DNA of 39,260 nt from Thermostichus vulcanus str. 'Rupite'. Lineage in GTDB: Bacteria; Cyanobacteriota; Cyanobacteriia; Thermostichales; Thermostichaceae. Both the position numbers and the translations under genes were made by a program. Within the stretch, counting starts at the first letter, position 1; each line of letters begins with the position of its first letter. This document shows positions 29,928 to 37,607 of the stretch, in pieces. The stretch lies in contig NZ_JAFIRA010000038.1 of the NCBI RefSeq assembly GCF_022848905.1, positions 1-39,260 on the forward strand. The letters run 5' to 3'. The notes beneath the pieces were generated by a model, which was given only the letters and a program-made list of their open reading frames with translations, was not told the DNA's origin and made no database searches.

Positions 29928-32549
29928 ATGACCCAACTGGATGCCCACACCTGGAACCTGATCTTCGGCGGACTGGATACGGAAAGCAAATACAAGCCCT
30001 TTGCCCTACCGGGTTCTCGCCCCCACTACACCCCGGATCGTCCAGGGCAGGTGCAGCATATCCGCTTGCAGTTGGACTTGGATCTGGAGTCTGAGATCGT
30101 CTTGGGCCACTGCCAGATTCGCTTGCAACCCGTTCGGGCCGGGATCCACACCTTGAAATTGGATGCGGTGCGCCTTGGGATCCAATCGGTACAGGTGGAT
30201 GGGGAAGCGCAAACCTTTACAGATGATGGCGAGAGCCTCCAGATTCAGCTCAGCCAACCCACTGGTGAGGATCCCCTTACCCTGGAGATTACCTACCGTC
30301 TGGAAAAGCCGGAACGGGGCCTCTACTTCATCAAACCCAGTGCCCACTACCCCAATAAACCCGTGCAAGTGTGGACGCAAGGGGAAGATGAAGATTCCCG
30401 CTATTGGTTCCCCTGTTTTGACTATCCTGGCCAGTTGGCCACCTCCGAATTGGTGGTGACGGTGCCGGATCCCTACCGGGTCATATCCAATGGCCGTTTG
30501 CTGGCGGTGGAGCAACTGCCGGGGGGCAGAACCCGTTATCACTGGTACCAAGAACAGGTACACCCCACCTATTTGATGACCCTGGCTGTGGGCGACTTCG
30601 CGGAGATTCAAGACCATTGGCAAGGGATCCCGGTTACCTATTGGGTAGAAAAAGGGCGTGAGGCAGATGCCAAGCGATCCCTGGGTAAAACCCCCGCCAT
30701 GATCGAGTTTTTCTCCAATGCTTTTGGCTACCCTTATCCCTACCCGAAATATGCCCAGGTGTGTGTGGCAGATTTTATCTTTGGCGGCATGGAAAACACC
30801 TCCACCACCCTCCTCACCGATCGCTGCTTAATGGATGAACGGGCGGCTTTGGATTATCTGTGGACGGAGTCATTGGTGGCTCACGAACTGGCTCATCAGT
30901 GGTTTGGGGATCTGCTGGTGATCAAGCATTGGTCCCATGCCTGGCTCAAAGAAGGGATGGCCACCTATGCGGAGGTGCTTTGGGAGGAATATACCACTGG
31001 CTATGAAGAGGCTGCCTATCACCGCTATCAAGACCAACAGGCCTACCTCAATGAAGACAGCAACCGCTATCGTCGCCCAATGGTAACCCATATTTACAAA
31101 GAAGCCATCGAGCTCTACGACTGTCACATTTACCAGAAAGGTGGCTGTGTCTATCATATGATTCGGCACCAGTTGGGAGATGATCTGTTTCAAAAGGCGA
31201 TTCAAACTTTTGTTCACAATCACGCCCACCGCACCGTCGAGACCATCGATCTGTTGCGGGCAATCGACCAAGCTACCGGCCAAAATCTGGCCCCTTTGTT
31301 TGACCAATATGTGTTCCGTGGTGGTCATCCCGACTACAAGGTTGCCTACAGCTGGGATCCCGATACAAATCTGGCCAAAGTTACCGTCACCCAAACCCAG
31401 GATAAAGAGTATTTATTCGATCTGCGCATCCCGATTGTGTTCGGGTTTGTCAGTAAATCTAGCCCCGTTCCCAAGCTAAAAACCTTCACTGTGCGTATTC
31501 ACGAAGCCGAGCAAAGTTTCTACTTCCCCCTGGAAGAAAAACCCAGCTTTATCAGTTTTGATCATGGCAACCACACCCTCAAAACCGTGGAACTCACCTA
31601 TGGGATCCCGGAACTGAAAGCTCAGCTCTACCATGCCCCTGATTCCATTGCTCGCCTGCTGGCCGCGCAGGCTTTGGCCAAAAAAGGGGGAGTGGAAGTC
31701 GTGCGTGCCTTAGAAACTGCCCTCAAGCAGGAGCCCTACTGGCATGTGCGGGTGGAAATTTGCAAAGCCCTGGGCAGCCTCTCTCTGGATCAAGCTTTTG
31801 AGGTGTTGCGATCTACCCTTCAGGATCCCAGCCCCCATGTGCGCAAAGCGGCCATTGAAGCCCTGAGCCAACAGAAATCCCTGGAGAACTTCCAAGTGAT
31901 TCGGCCCTTCCTGGAGCAGGGGGATCCCAGCTATCAGGTGGAAGCGGCAGCAGCCGTGGCTCTGGGTACCATTGCCGGCTCAACCTTGGAACCGAAACCG
32001 CAGGAAGCCGAGGTGGTAGCTCTGTTCCAAACCGCCCTGGAGCAAAAGGCGGGCTGGAATGAGGTGGTGCGGGCCGGAGTCCTGTCTGGCTTGGCCCAAA
32101 TGAAGCGTTCGGAAAAAGCCCTGGACTTGCTTTTGCAGCATACCCAGTTGGGGATCCCACAACCCTTGCGCTTGGCAGCCATCCGCGCCTTAGGCACCTA
32201 CGCCTCCGATCAAGAAAATCCACGGGTTCTGGAGTGTTTGGGGGATCTCTGCCGCGAGACTTCCTTCTTTACCCAAATGGCGGTGATTACGGCCCTGAGC
32301 CAACTGAACAGCCCGAAAGCCATCCCTCTCTTGCAAAGCCTGGGTACACAGGATGGCCGCATTGAACGGCGCATCAATGAAGCCATTCAAAAGGTGCAAT
32401 CCCGTTTGGGGGGTGAGCAATCCACGCAACAATTGCGAGAAGAACTGGATCAACTCAAGAAAAGCCATCAGGAATTGCTCAGTCGCATCGGTTCTTTGGA
32501 AGCCAAAGCGGGATCCCCCCCAGCCAACGGCACATCTTCACCCAGCTAG
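29928..32549 (+). CDS. M1-family aminopeptidase with C-terminal HEAT repeats
   Basis: 873 residues. Zinc-dependent exopeptidase removing N-terminal residues from peptides. The N-terminal beta domain is followed by the substrate-anchoring FGGMENTSTT, the zinc site HELAH (319-323) and Glu342 (KEGMATYAE), spaced exactly 18 residues as in M1. The catalytic Tyr is likely in YQKGGCVYHMIR. From about residue 565 to 820 the usual ERAP-like C-domain is replaced by HEAT repeats of the PBS-lyase type (VRAGVLSGLAQMKRSEKAL, VRKAAIEALSQQ). The end is a short coiled coil (REELDQLKKSHQELLSRIGS). The start ATG 29928 lacks an obvious ribosome-binding site. Confidence 0.92.
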   Translation: MTQLDAHTWNLIFGGLDTESKYKPFALPGSRPHYTPDRPGQVQHIRLQLDLDLESEIVLGHCQIRLQPVRAGIHTLKLDAVRLGIQSVQVDGEAQTFTDDGESLQIQLSQPTGEDPLTLEITYRLEKPERGLYFIKPSAHYPNKPVQVWTQGEDEDSRYWFPCFDYPGQLATSELVVTVPDPYRVISNGRLLAVEQLPGGRTRYHWYQEQVHPTYLMTLAVGDFAEIQDHWQGIPVTYWVEKGREADAKRSLGKTPAMIEFFSNAFGYPYPYPKYAQVCVADFIFGGMENTSTTLLTDRCLMDERAALDYLWTESLVAHELAHQWFGDLLVIKHWSHAWLKEGMATYAEVLWEEYTTGYEEAAYHRYQDQQAYLNEDSNRYRRPMVTHIYKEAIELYDCHIYQKGGCVYHMIRHQLGDDLFQKAIQTFVHNHAHRTVETIDLLRAIDQATGQNLAPLFDQYVFRGGHPDYKVAYSWDPDTNLAKVTVTQTQDKEYLFDLRIPIVFGFVSKSSPVPKLKTFTVRIHEAEQSFYFPLEEKPSFISFDHGNHTLKTVELTYGIPELKAQLYHAPDSIARLLAAQALAKKGGVEVVRALETALKQEPYWHVRVEICKALGSLSLDQAFEVLRSTLQDPSPHVRKAAIEALSQQKSLENFQVIRPFLEQGDPSYQVEAAAAVALGTIAGSTLEPKPQEAEVVALFQTALEQKAGWNEVVRAGVLSGLAQMKRSEKALDLLLQHTQLGIPQPLRLAAIRALGTYASDQENPRVLECLGDLCRETSFFTQMAVITALSQLNSPKAIPLLQSLGTQDGRIERRINEAIQKVQSRLGGEQSTQQLREELDQLKKSHQELLSRIGSLEAKAGSPPANGTSSPS

Positions 32550-32703
32550 ACTCCAACTAGACTGCGGTGCAGAATGGCTTTGGGGTTGTTTTCTGGGCAG
32601 TTGCGGCTACCATTACACCTTGAATGCTGCCGTGGGAGGCTCCCCCTTACAAAAGAGGGCAGGCTGTCAAAAGGCGAGCTGTATCCAAGGATGGGGAAAA
32701 GTC

Positions 32704-33237
32704 ATGTTCCAGCGTGTTGCTCTCGGCTCTGCTGCATTGGGGCTGCTTTTGGCCGTGCAGGTCATGCCCAGCCACGGATTTGGAGAGCCTCGGGTGGTGC
32801 CCGACACCAGCTTCTATTTCGATAATCACCGCTTTGATCGCTACCCGGATGCGATTGTGGTGCGGGTGGTGGATGGTGAGACCTTGGTGGTGCAAATTCA
32901 AGGGGAACAGAAAATGCGCCTGATCAAGCTGGCAGGCATCGAAGGCATCAGCTCGGAAGAGAACCCCTACCACCAACAGGCGATTGAACTGATGCGTGAG
33001 CGCATCCTGTACCGCACCGTCAAACTGGAGGGGGATAAGCTGCTGCGTAACGAAGATGCCACAGGCTTGGTGGAAGCCTACGTTTGGTTAGAAGGCCACC
33101 AGATGAATGCGATGTTGGTGCGCAATGGCTTGGCGCGCATCGTCCCCTACAGCCACAACATTAAGTACGACAGCTACTACGGTGGTCTGCAGGAAAGAGC
33201 GCAACAGGATCGTCTCGGCATTTGGAGCCGCTTCTAA
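32704..33237 (+). CDS. Exported SNase-like (thermonuclease) protein, active site eroded
   Basis: 177 residues. A signal peptide (MFQRVALGSAALGLLLAVQV) precedes an SNase/OB-fold domain (VVRVVDGETLVVQIQ, MRLIKLAGIE, LVRNGLARIVPY). Compared with staphylococcal nuclease, Arg35 and Glu43 equivalents remain (Arg72, Glu80). The calcium ligand Asp21 is Glu59, Asp40 is Ala77, and the catalytic Arg87 is Thr120. Nuclease activity is therefore doubtful; a non-catalytic binding role is possible. ATG 32704 follows GGATGGGG. Its 3' end overlaps the open frame of the CCB gene. Confidence 0.83.
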   Translation: MFQRVALGSAALGLLLAVQVMPSHGFGEPRVVPDTSFYFDNHRFDRYPDAIVVRVVDGETLVVQIQGEQKMRLIKLAGIEGISSEENPYHQQAIELMRERILYRTVKLEGDKLLRNEDATGLVEAYVWLEGHQMNAMLVRNGLARIVPYSHNIKYDSYYGGLQERAQQDRLGIWSRF

Positions 33238-34019
33238 CCAGCTTCGCCAACACTGGGAAAAGTTGTAACCTGAACTTAGACCTCTTTTTACCTCTTACGT
33301 TTGCTTTGCCAGTCGAATCCTCTCCAACCTCCAGGGATCCGAATCGTTGGCTGAGGCGATTGCCCTTATTCGCGGGCATTTTGGGTAGCGGCCTACTGGT
33401 TTTGAATCGGCTGCTTTTTACGCCAGAATTGTCCACCAGTCAGTCGCGCTCGGATGCTTTGGGGATCCTCCTCAGTGCTTTGTTGATTTTGACCGGACTC
33501 CTCTGGCAGCAGATCCAACCGATTGCTCCCAAAACCATCCCCCTACAAGGGATCCCGGGCCTCGACTGGCACCCTGGCTTATCGGAGGCTGCCAAGCTGG
33601 AGCTGGCCTGGGCCTCCCATACCCTACTGACCACCACTGCTGCTCGCACGGTACTGGTTTGGGTCGAGGGACAAACCCTGCTGCAACGGGGTCTACTGGC
33701 TAGTGCCGGACAGTTGCCTCAGATTGAGCCCAAGAGCATTCTGCAGCGGGTTTTGCGGACGGGCCGACCTGTTTACCTGGTGGACTTGAAGTTGTTTCCA
33801 GCCCGAGCTGAATTTGATCGGATTTTACCCACGGGATCCCAGGCGGTACTGTGTCAGCCGATCGGAGAAACGGGGTGCCTGATTTTGGGCAGCGATACTC
33901 CCCGCAGTTTTACCCAACGGGATCAGTCTTGGATTGCCGCTATTGCCAGCAAGTTGGAGGTCGTACTTGCGGGGGAAGTTACACAAACCATGACGGAATC
34001 CTCTCTAGAGTCACCCTAG
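33222..34019 (+). CDS. Cofactor assembly of complex C subunit B (CCB2/CCB4-like)
   Basis: CCB proteins attach heme c(i) covalently to cytochrome b6. The protein carries two membrane helices (LPLFAGILGSGLLVLNRLLF and ALGILLSALLILTGLLW) and the GAF-like C-terminal domain, with segments RSDALGILLSALLILTGLLW, LELAWASHTLLTTTAARTVL and LILGSDTPRSFTQRD. The frame opens at TTG 33222, inside the SNase gene; TTG 33306 is another candidate and there is no ATG before the conserved part. Start uncertain, family firm. Downstream is the hairpin-rich non-coding stretch. Confidence 0.83.
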   Translation: MEPLLTSFANTGKSCNLNLDLFLPLTFALPVESSPTSRDPNRWLRRLPLFAGILGSGLLVLNRLLFTPELSTSQSRSDALGILLSALLILTGLLWQQIQPIAPKTIPLQGIPGLDWHPGLSEAAKLELAWASHTLLTTTAARTVLVWVEGQTLLQRGLLASAGQLPQIEPKSILQRVLRTGRPVYLVDLKLFPARAEFDRILPTGSQAVLCQPIGETGCLILGSDTPRSFTQRDQSWIAAIASKLEVVLAGEVTQTMTESSLESP

Positions 34020-34522
34020 ATGAAGTTGGAATCAGGGTTTGAGGAAGCTACAAAAAATAGAGATCTTCAAGATCTTCTAACAGGGATCCTCTAGCCCTTA
34101 ACTCCATGCCAGGGATCCCCCTTAAATAATGCAATCCAAAAGCAGGGGGCAGCCGTATCGAGGATAGCGGAAATGAGGATTGGCTCAGAGCGCGAGTTGG
34201 GTTCTGGAGGTGGGATCCTGTGCAAGCGACAGTAGTATTGATCTACGCGCGGACGGGTCAGCCGACTGGATACTACCGACAAGGAGTGCATGGGTTTGCG
34301 TTCAAATTTGCACGCAGACAAGAGAGGGAGCCGCAACCCATTAGGATAAAGTATGGTTTCAGGAACGTGCTGCATCTACAGCACCCTCTTGCTAGAAACG
34401 ACCTACGGTCTACGCAGCCCTGTCGTGACGGCGGGAACCGCGCGACCCAAAAGGTCATCAAGTCTATCTTCTTCCTGCGCCGCACCCCGGCGCGCTTCGT
34501 TGTGGGGCTAGATGCTGGCTCT
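34020..34522 (+). ncRNA. Hairpin-rich leader or RNA candidate before ECF sigma gene
   Basis: 500 bases between CCB and the sigma gene. Stems seen on the plus strand: 34061-34067/34069-34075 (AGATCTT, dyad around one C); 34232-34238/34270-34276 (GTAGTAT/ATACTAC); 34290-34300/34332-34341 (ATGGGTTTGCG/CGCAACCCAT, 10 pairs with one bulge); 34367-34372/34379-34384 (GTGCTG/CAGCAC); 34400-34410 (GACC-TAC-GGTC); 34431-34441 (GCGG-GAA-CCGC); 34444-34456 (GACC/GGTC); 34477-34482/34488-34493 (GCGCCG/CGGCGC). The stems do not match any riboswitch, tmRNA, RNase P or SRP RNA core that I know. The sigma reading frame is open upstream to 34220, but those residues are not sigma-like. Could be a leader of the sigma mRNA or a separate RNA; only inference. 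Confidence 0.4.
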
Positions 34523-35104
34523 ATGTCTGATGTTCCTCGGCTGAGCGATTTGCCCTCTCGCAGCGATTCTGAGCTGATTGAGGCTCTCAAGGCTGGGCAA
34601 GCTACCGCTCTCAGTGTGCTCTACGACCGTTATGCCGGGTTGGTGTACGGGCTAGCCCTCAAGATCATGGCCAATGCCACCGATGCTGAGGATTTGACGC
34701 AGGAGGTGTTTGTCACCCTCTGGCGAAAACCCAGCTATGATGTGCGGCGCGGATCCCTGAGCAGCTTTCTGTGTGTGTTGACCCGTTCTCGAGCCATTGA
34801 CCGTCTCCGTTCCAAGGGGAGCAAACAGCGCTTTTTGGAACGCTGGCAGCCTATTCTCAGCGCCGACACCCTGACGCCAGCTCCTTTTGAACAGATTTCC
34901 ATTGAGGAACGTCGTCAGGTGGTGCAGGAAGCCCTCAGCCAATTGCCCGAAAACCAGCGGCAGATTCTGGAGTTGCTCTACTACCAGGGGTTAAGCCAGG
35001 CGGAAGTTTCCCGACAATTGGGGATCCCCTTGGGAACCGTCAAAACCCGCTCTCGCCAGGCCCTCTTCAAATTGCGTGGATCTTTGCAGCCCCTTCTCCG
35101 TTGA
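34523..35104 (+). CDS. ECF-type RNA polymerase sigma factor
   Basis: 193 residues. Region 2 (LYDRYAGLVYGLALKIMANA, DAEDLTQEVFVTLWRK, then SSFLCVLTRSRAIDRLRS) binds core polymerase and the -10 element. Region 4 (LPENQRQILELLYYQGLSQA, SRQLGIPLGTVKTRSRQ) is the -35 helix-turn-helix. Regions 1 and 3 are lacking, so it is a group 4 (ECF) factor. ATG 34523 gives a standard N-terminus. Nineteen bases downstream begins an anti-sigma gene of the RskA type, which marks it as SigK-like in control logic. Stimulus unknown. Confidence 0.93.
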   Translation: MSDVPRLSDLPSRSDSELIEALKAGQATALSVLYDRYAGLVYGLALKIMANATDAEDLTQEVFVTLWRKPSYDVRRGSLSSFLCVLTRSRAIDRLRSKGSKQRFLERWQPILSADTLTPAPFEQISIEERRQVVQEALSQLPENQRQILELLYYQGLSQAEVSRQLGIPLGTVKTRSRQALFKLRGSLQPLLR

Positions 35105-35123
35105 GTTATGTTTGCCCGCTTTT

Positions 35124-35912
35124 ATGTCTGAATTGTCTGAATCTACCTCTGAATTTGAAAATGAAATGGGCCAGGGTCAAGCCAACGAAGACCTGGCAGG
35201 CTACCTGCTTGGGGATTTGCTTCCCGAAGAGGCCCGTGCCCTGGAAGAACGCCTGCAACAGGATCCCCAGTTGGCGGTGGAATTGCGAGCGTTACAGGAG
35301 ACCCTGGAATTGTTGCCCTACGGCTTGCCCGGGGTGATCCCGCCTGCGGGTTTACGAGACAAGGTTTTGGCGGAAGTGGGTTTGGCAGAAGCACCCCTGC
35401 CCCTTCAATCTGCTTTGCCTGCGCTGCCAGCCAGTCGGTTCAAGGCTTGGTGGCGGTGGTTGGCCGGCCTAGTGGCGGTGGCTTTGGTGCTGCTGGGTCT
35501 GGATAATTGGCGATTGCGTCAATCGTTGCAACTGGCCCAATTGGAATCGGTGCAAGAGTTGGCCAACCTTCTGCAACAACCGGGATCCCGTCTGGTGAAT
35601 TTGCAGGGTGAGACTGGGGTGGCCAACCTGCTATTCCGGGTTGGGGAGTGGCAGGAGGTCGTTTTGGCCGCAACCCATCTACCGCAACTGGCCTCGGGGG
35701 AGCGCTATCACCTCTGGCTGAAGCTGGACAACGGCGACATTCTCTACTGTGGCGATTTTCAAGTCGATGCTTACGGCTCAGCGATTGTGGCGATGCGCCC
35801 GCCTCGCACCCCGCCCAGCGGAACCCGTGCCCAAGAACTGTGGATTACGGCCCAAGTCCCCACCAGTCCCCGAGAGCCGCGGGGAGAACCCGTCTTGACA
35901 GGCAAGGTCTAG
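35124..35912 (+). CDS. RskA-like membrane anti-sigma factor
   Basis: 262 residues. The cytoplasmic N-terminal anti-sigma domain (DLAGYLLGDLLPEEARALEE, RALQETLELLPYGL) sequesters the ECF factor. One membrane helix lies at about 113-133 (WWRWLAGLVAVALVLLGLDNW), and the C-terminal RskA domain (GERYHLWLKLDNGDILYCGD, PSGTRAQELWITAQVP) is extracytoplasmic. Release probably needs regulated proteolysis, as for M. tuberculosis RskA. No zinc HxxxCxxC motif is present. ATG 35124 is preferred over the upstream frame to 35076. Its TAG overlaps the GTG of the VanW gene by one base. Confidence 0.9.
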   Translation: MSELSESTSEFENEMGQGQANEDLAGYLLGDLLPEEARALEERLQQDPQLAVELRALQETLELLPYGLPGVIPPAGLRDKVLAEVGLAEAPLPLQSALPALPASRFKAWWRWLAGLVAVALVLLGLDNWRLRQSLQLAQLESVQELANLLQQPGSRLVNLQGETGVANLLFRVGEWQEVVLAATHLPQLASGERYHLWLKLDNGDILYCGDFQVDAYGSAIVAMRPPRTPPSGTRAQELWITAQVPTSPREPRGEPVLTGKV

Positions 35913-36571
35913 TGTCCACCCGCAATCGACGGAGATTGTTCTTGCTCATGGGGCCATTGCTGGCTCTACTGGCTTTGTGGTGGACGGATCCCACCCCGAC
36001 CACCCTCAGCCGCTACGTCACCTCTTTGCAGCAGCGCAGCGGATCCCAGATCCACAACATCCGCCTAGCGGCCCAGGCTTTGGATGGGGTTTACATTCAA
36101 CCGGGAGCGACTTTCTCTTTTAATCAGGTCGTTGGGCCGCGCCGCTTGGAACGAGGCTATTTGCCGGCGCCGGTGTTTATGGTGGCCGAAACCCTCGATT
36201 CCGTAGGGGGCGGAATTTGCCAAGTCTCTTCCAGTCTGTACAATGCCGCTTTGCTGGCAGGGCTGGAGGTGGTGGAGCGACATCCCCATTACACTGTTGT
36301 GGAGTCCGTGCCTGCCGGATTGGATGCCACCGTTTGGTATGGGCTGGCGGATCTGCGGTTGAGGAATCCTTTCCCTTGGCCAGTAAGGGTGCGAGCAGAA
36401 ATCCAAGGGCAGCATCTGGCGGTATCGGTGCTGGGGCGGGGATCCCGACAAGTGGCTCCAGTTCCTTCTCTGCAAGTGCAGCACCATTGGTTAGATGAGC
36501 AGCACCTCCAGGTGAGTGTGTATCGCGGGGATGAACGCCTTTCCCAGGATCGCTATGTGATTCCTCGCTAG
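35912..36571 (+). CDS. VanW-family protein
   Basis: 219 residues. The N-terminus is basic (STRNRRRLFLL) followed by a hydrophobic span (GPLLALLALWW), so it is anchored or exported. The VanW core is clear: YIQPGATFSFNQVVGP, ETLDSVGGGICQVSSSLYNA, and LRNPFPWPVRVRAE. VanW proteins occur with vancomycin-resistance clusters and in cell-wall contexts; the biochemical activity is unknown. GTG 35912 overlaps the anti-sigma stop codon (TAGTG), so the three genes sigma, anti-sigma and VanW are almost certainly one operon. The gene ends 3 bases before convergent tilS. Confidence 0.88.
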   Translation: MSTRNRRRLFLLMGPLLALLALWWTDPTPTTLSRYVTSLQQRSGSQIHNIRLAAQALDGVYIQPGATFSFNQVVGPRRLERGYLPAPVFMVAETLDSVGGGICQVSSSLYNAALLAGLEVVERHPHYTVVESVPAGLDATVWYGLADLRLRNPFPWPVRVRAEIQGQHLAVSVLGRGSRQVAPVPSLQVQHHWLDEQHLQVSVYRGDERLSQDRYVIPR

Positions 36572-36574
36572 GAT

Positions 36575-37570
36575 TTAAGAAATTCCCGGATCCCTCCAAA
36601 TCAAATCCTCTCCTTGTACCTCTATCCACCCGCCACCCGGGTAATCGGGAGTACGGCTGCCACGGCCCATGGGCAGCAAACGGATCCCAGCCTCCACCTG
36701 GGCAAAGCTGGGGTGATGAGGCAATACCTTTTCCAGAAACTGGAATAAAATCTGCCGCTGAACCGCTAAAGGAGCCTTCCGCAAGGGATCCCGCAACAGC
36801 CTGGGTGGATTTGACTGGTACACCACTGGCCAAAGTTGGGTGGCTTGCGTCAAGACCACCTCATGTTCGGCTGCCAGCAAAGAGGCCAGCCGGTTCAAAG
36901 CCAATTCCAATTGAGGATTGAAATGCTCCCGCAAATAAGGGATCACCTCCAGGCGCAGGCGATTCCGGGCATGGGCTAAATCCTGATTGCTGCGATCCGG
37001 CCAGACGGGTAAGGAATAGGCTTGGCAAAACTGCTCGGTTTCTGGACGGGAAACCTCCAGTAAAGGCCGAACCAAACGCGGAGAATCGGGATCCCGAGCC
37101 TCCACAGGGCGCTGCCAATCCAGGCTGGTTAACCCAGACACTCCTGTACCCCGCAGCAAGTTGAACAAGAAGGTTTCCGCTCGGTCGCTGGCAGTATGCC
37201 CAGTCACCACAGCAGAACACTCCCAAGCCTTGGCCCATTTGGACAGTTGTTGGTAACGCCAAGCCCTAGCCCCCGCCTCATCCCAACGGATTGGATCAGC
37301 CGTTTCCACCGCATGGGGTAGGCCCTGCTGCTGCAGCCATTTCTGTAAGAATTGAGCACAATCGGTTTCATCCTCCGACCAGCGGTGATCACAGTGGAGG
37401 ACAAATAACTCCCAGCCCCAGCGGGGTTGTAAATCCTGCAGAATCTTGAGCAGACAAAAGGAATCCTGGCCACCCGAAAGCCCAATGAGCAGCCGCTGAC
37501 CGGGGTAAAAAAGGTGTTTCTGTCGGATGGTGTGCTGGACTCGCAGGTGCAGCGGAGAGAGCCTGGCCAC
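36575..37570 (-). CDS. tilS: tRNA(Ile)-lysidine synthase
   Basis: 331 residues. Changes C34 of tRNA-Ile(CAU) to lysidine, using ATP and lysine, so that AUA is read. The PP-loop SGGQDSFCLLKIL (SGGxDS) is at about residues 31-43, with HCDHRW and VTGHTASDRAETFLFNLLRG downstream. The short form without the extended C-terminal domains is common in cyanobacteria. GTG 37570 is the start; it lies 37 bases after hrcA on the same strand, so the two may be co-transcribed. Confidence 0.94.
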   Translation of the reverse strand: MARLSPLHLRVQHTIRQKHLFYPGQRLLIGLSGGQDSFCLLKILQDLQPRWGWELFVLHCDHRWSEDETDCAQFLQKWLQQQGLPHAVETADPIRWDEAGARAWRYQQLSKWAKAWECSAVVTGHTASDRAETFLFNLLRGTGVSGLTSLDWQRPVEARDPDSPRLVRPLLEVSRPETEQFCQAYSLPVWPDRSNQDLAHARNRLRLEVIPYLREHFNPQLELALNRLASLLAAEHEVVLTQATQLWPVVYQSNPPRLLRDPLRKAPLAVQRQILFQFLEKVLPHHPSFAQVEAGIRLLPMGRGSRTPDYPGGGWIEVQGEDLIWRDPGIS

Positions 37571-37607
37571 GGTGACACCGGATCCGCTTTAAGCGCAACG
37601 GAGTTTC

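Noticed and set aside
34331-34456. Possible c-di-AMP (ydaO) or cobalamin riboswitch from GGCGGGAACC and GACCCA
   Set aside because: Only a few bases match, and the conserved partner segments (TAACCTCGT; AGCCAGGAGACC) are absent.
34220-34522. Open frame extending the ECF sigma protein by about 100 residues
   Set aside because: The extra residues (for example RTGQPTGYYRQGVHG) are not sigma-like, and region 2 needs only the start at 34523; the interval is better explained by structured non-coding sequence.
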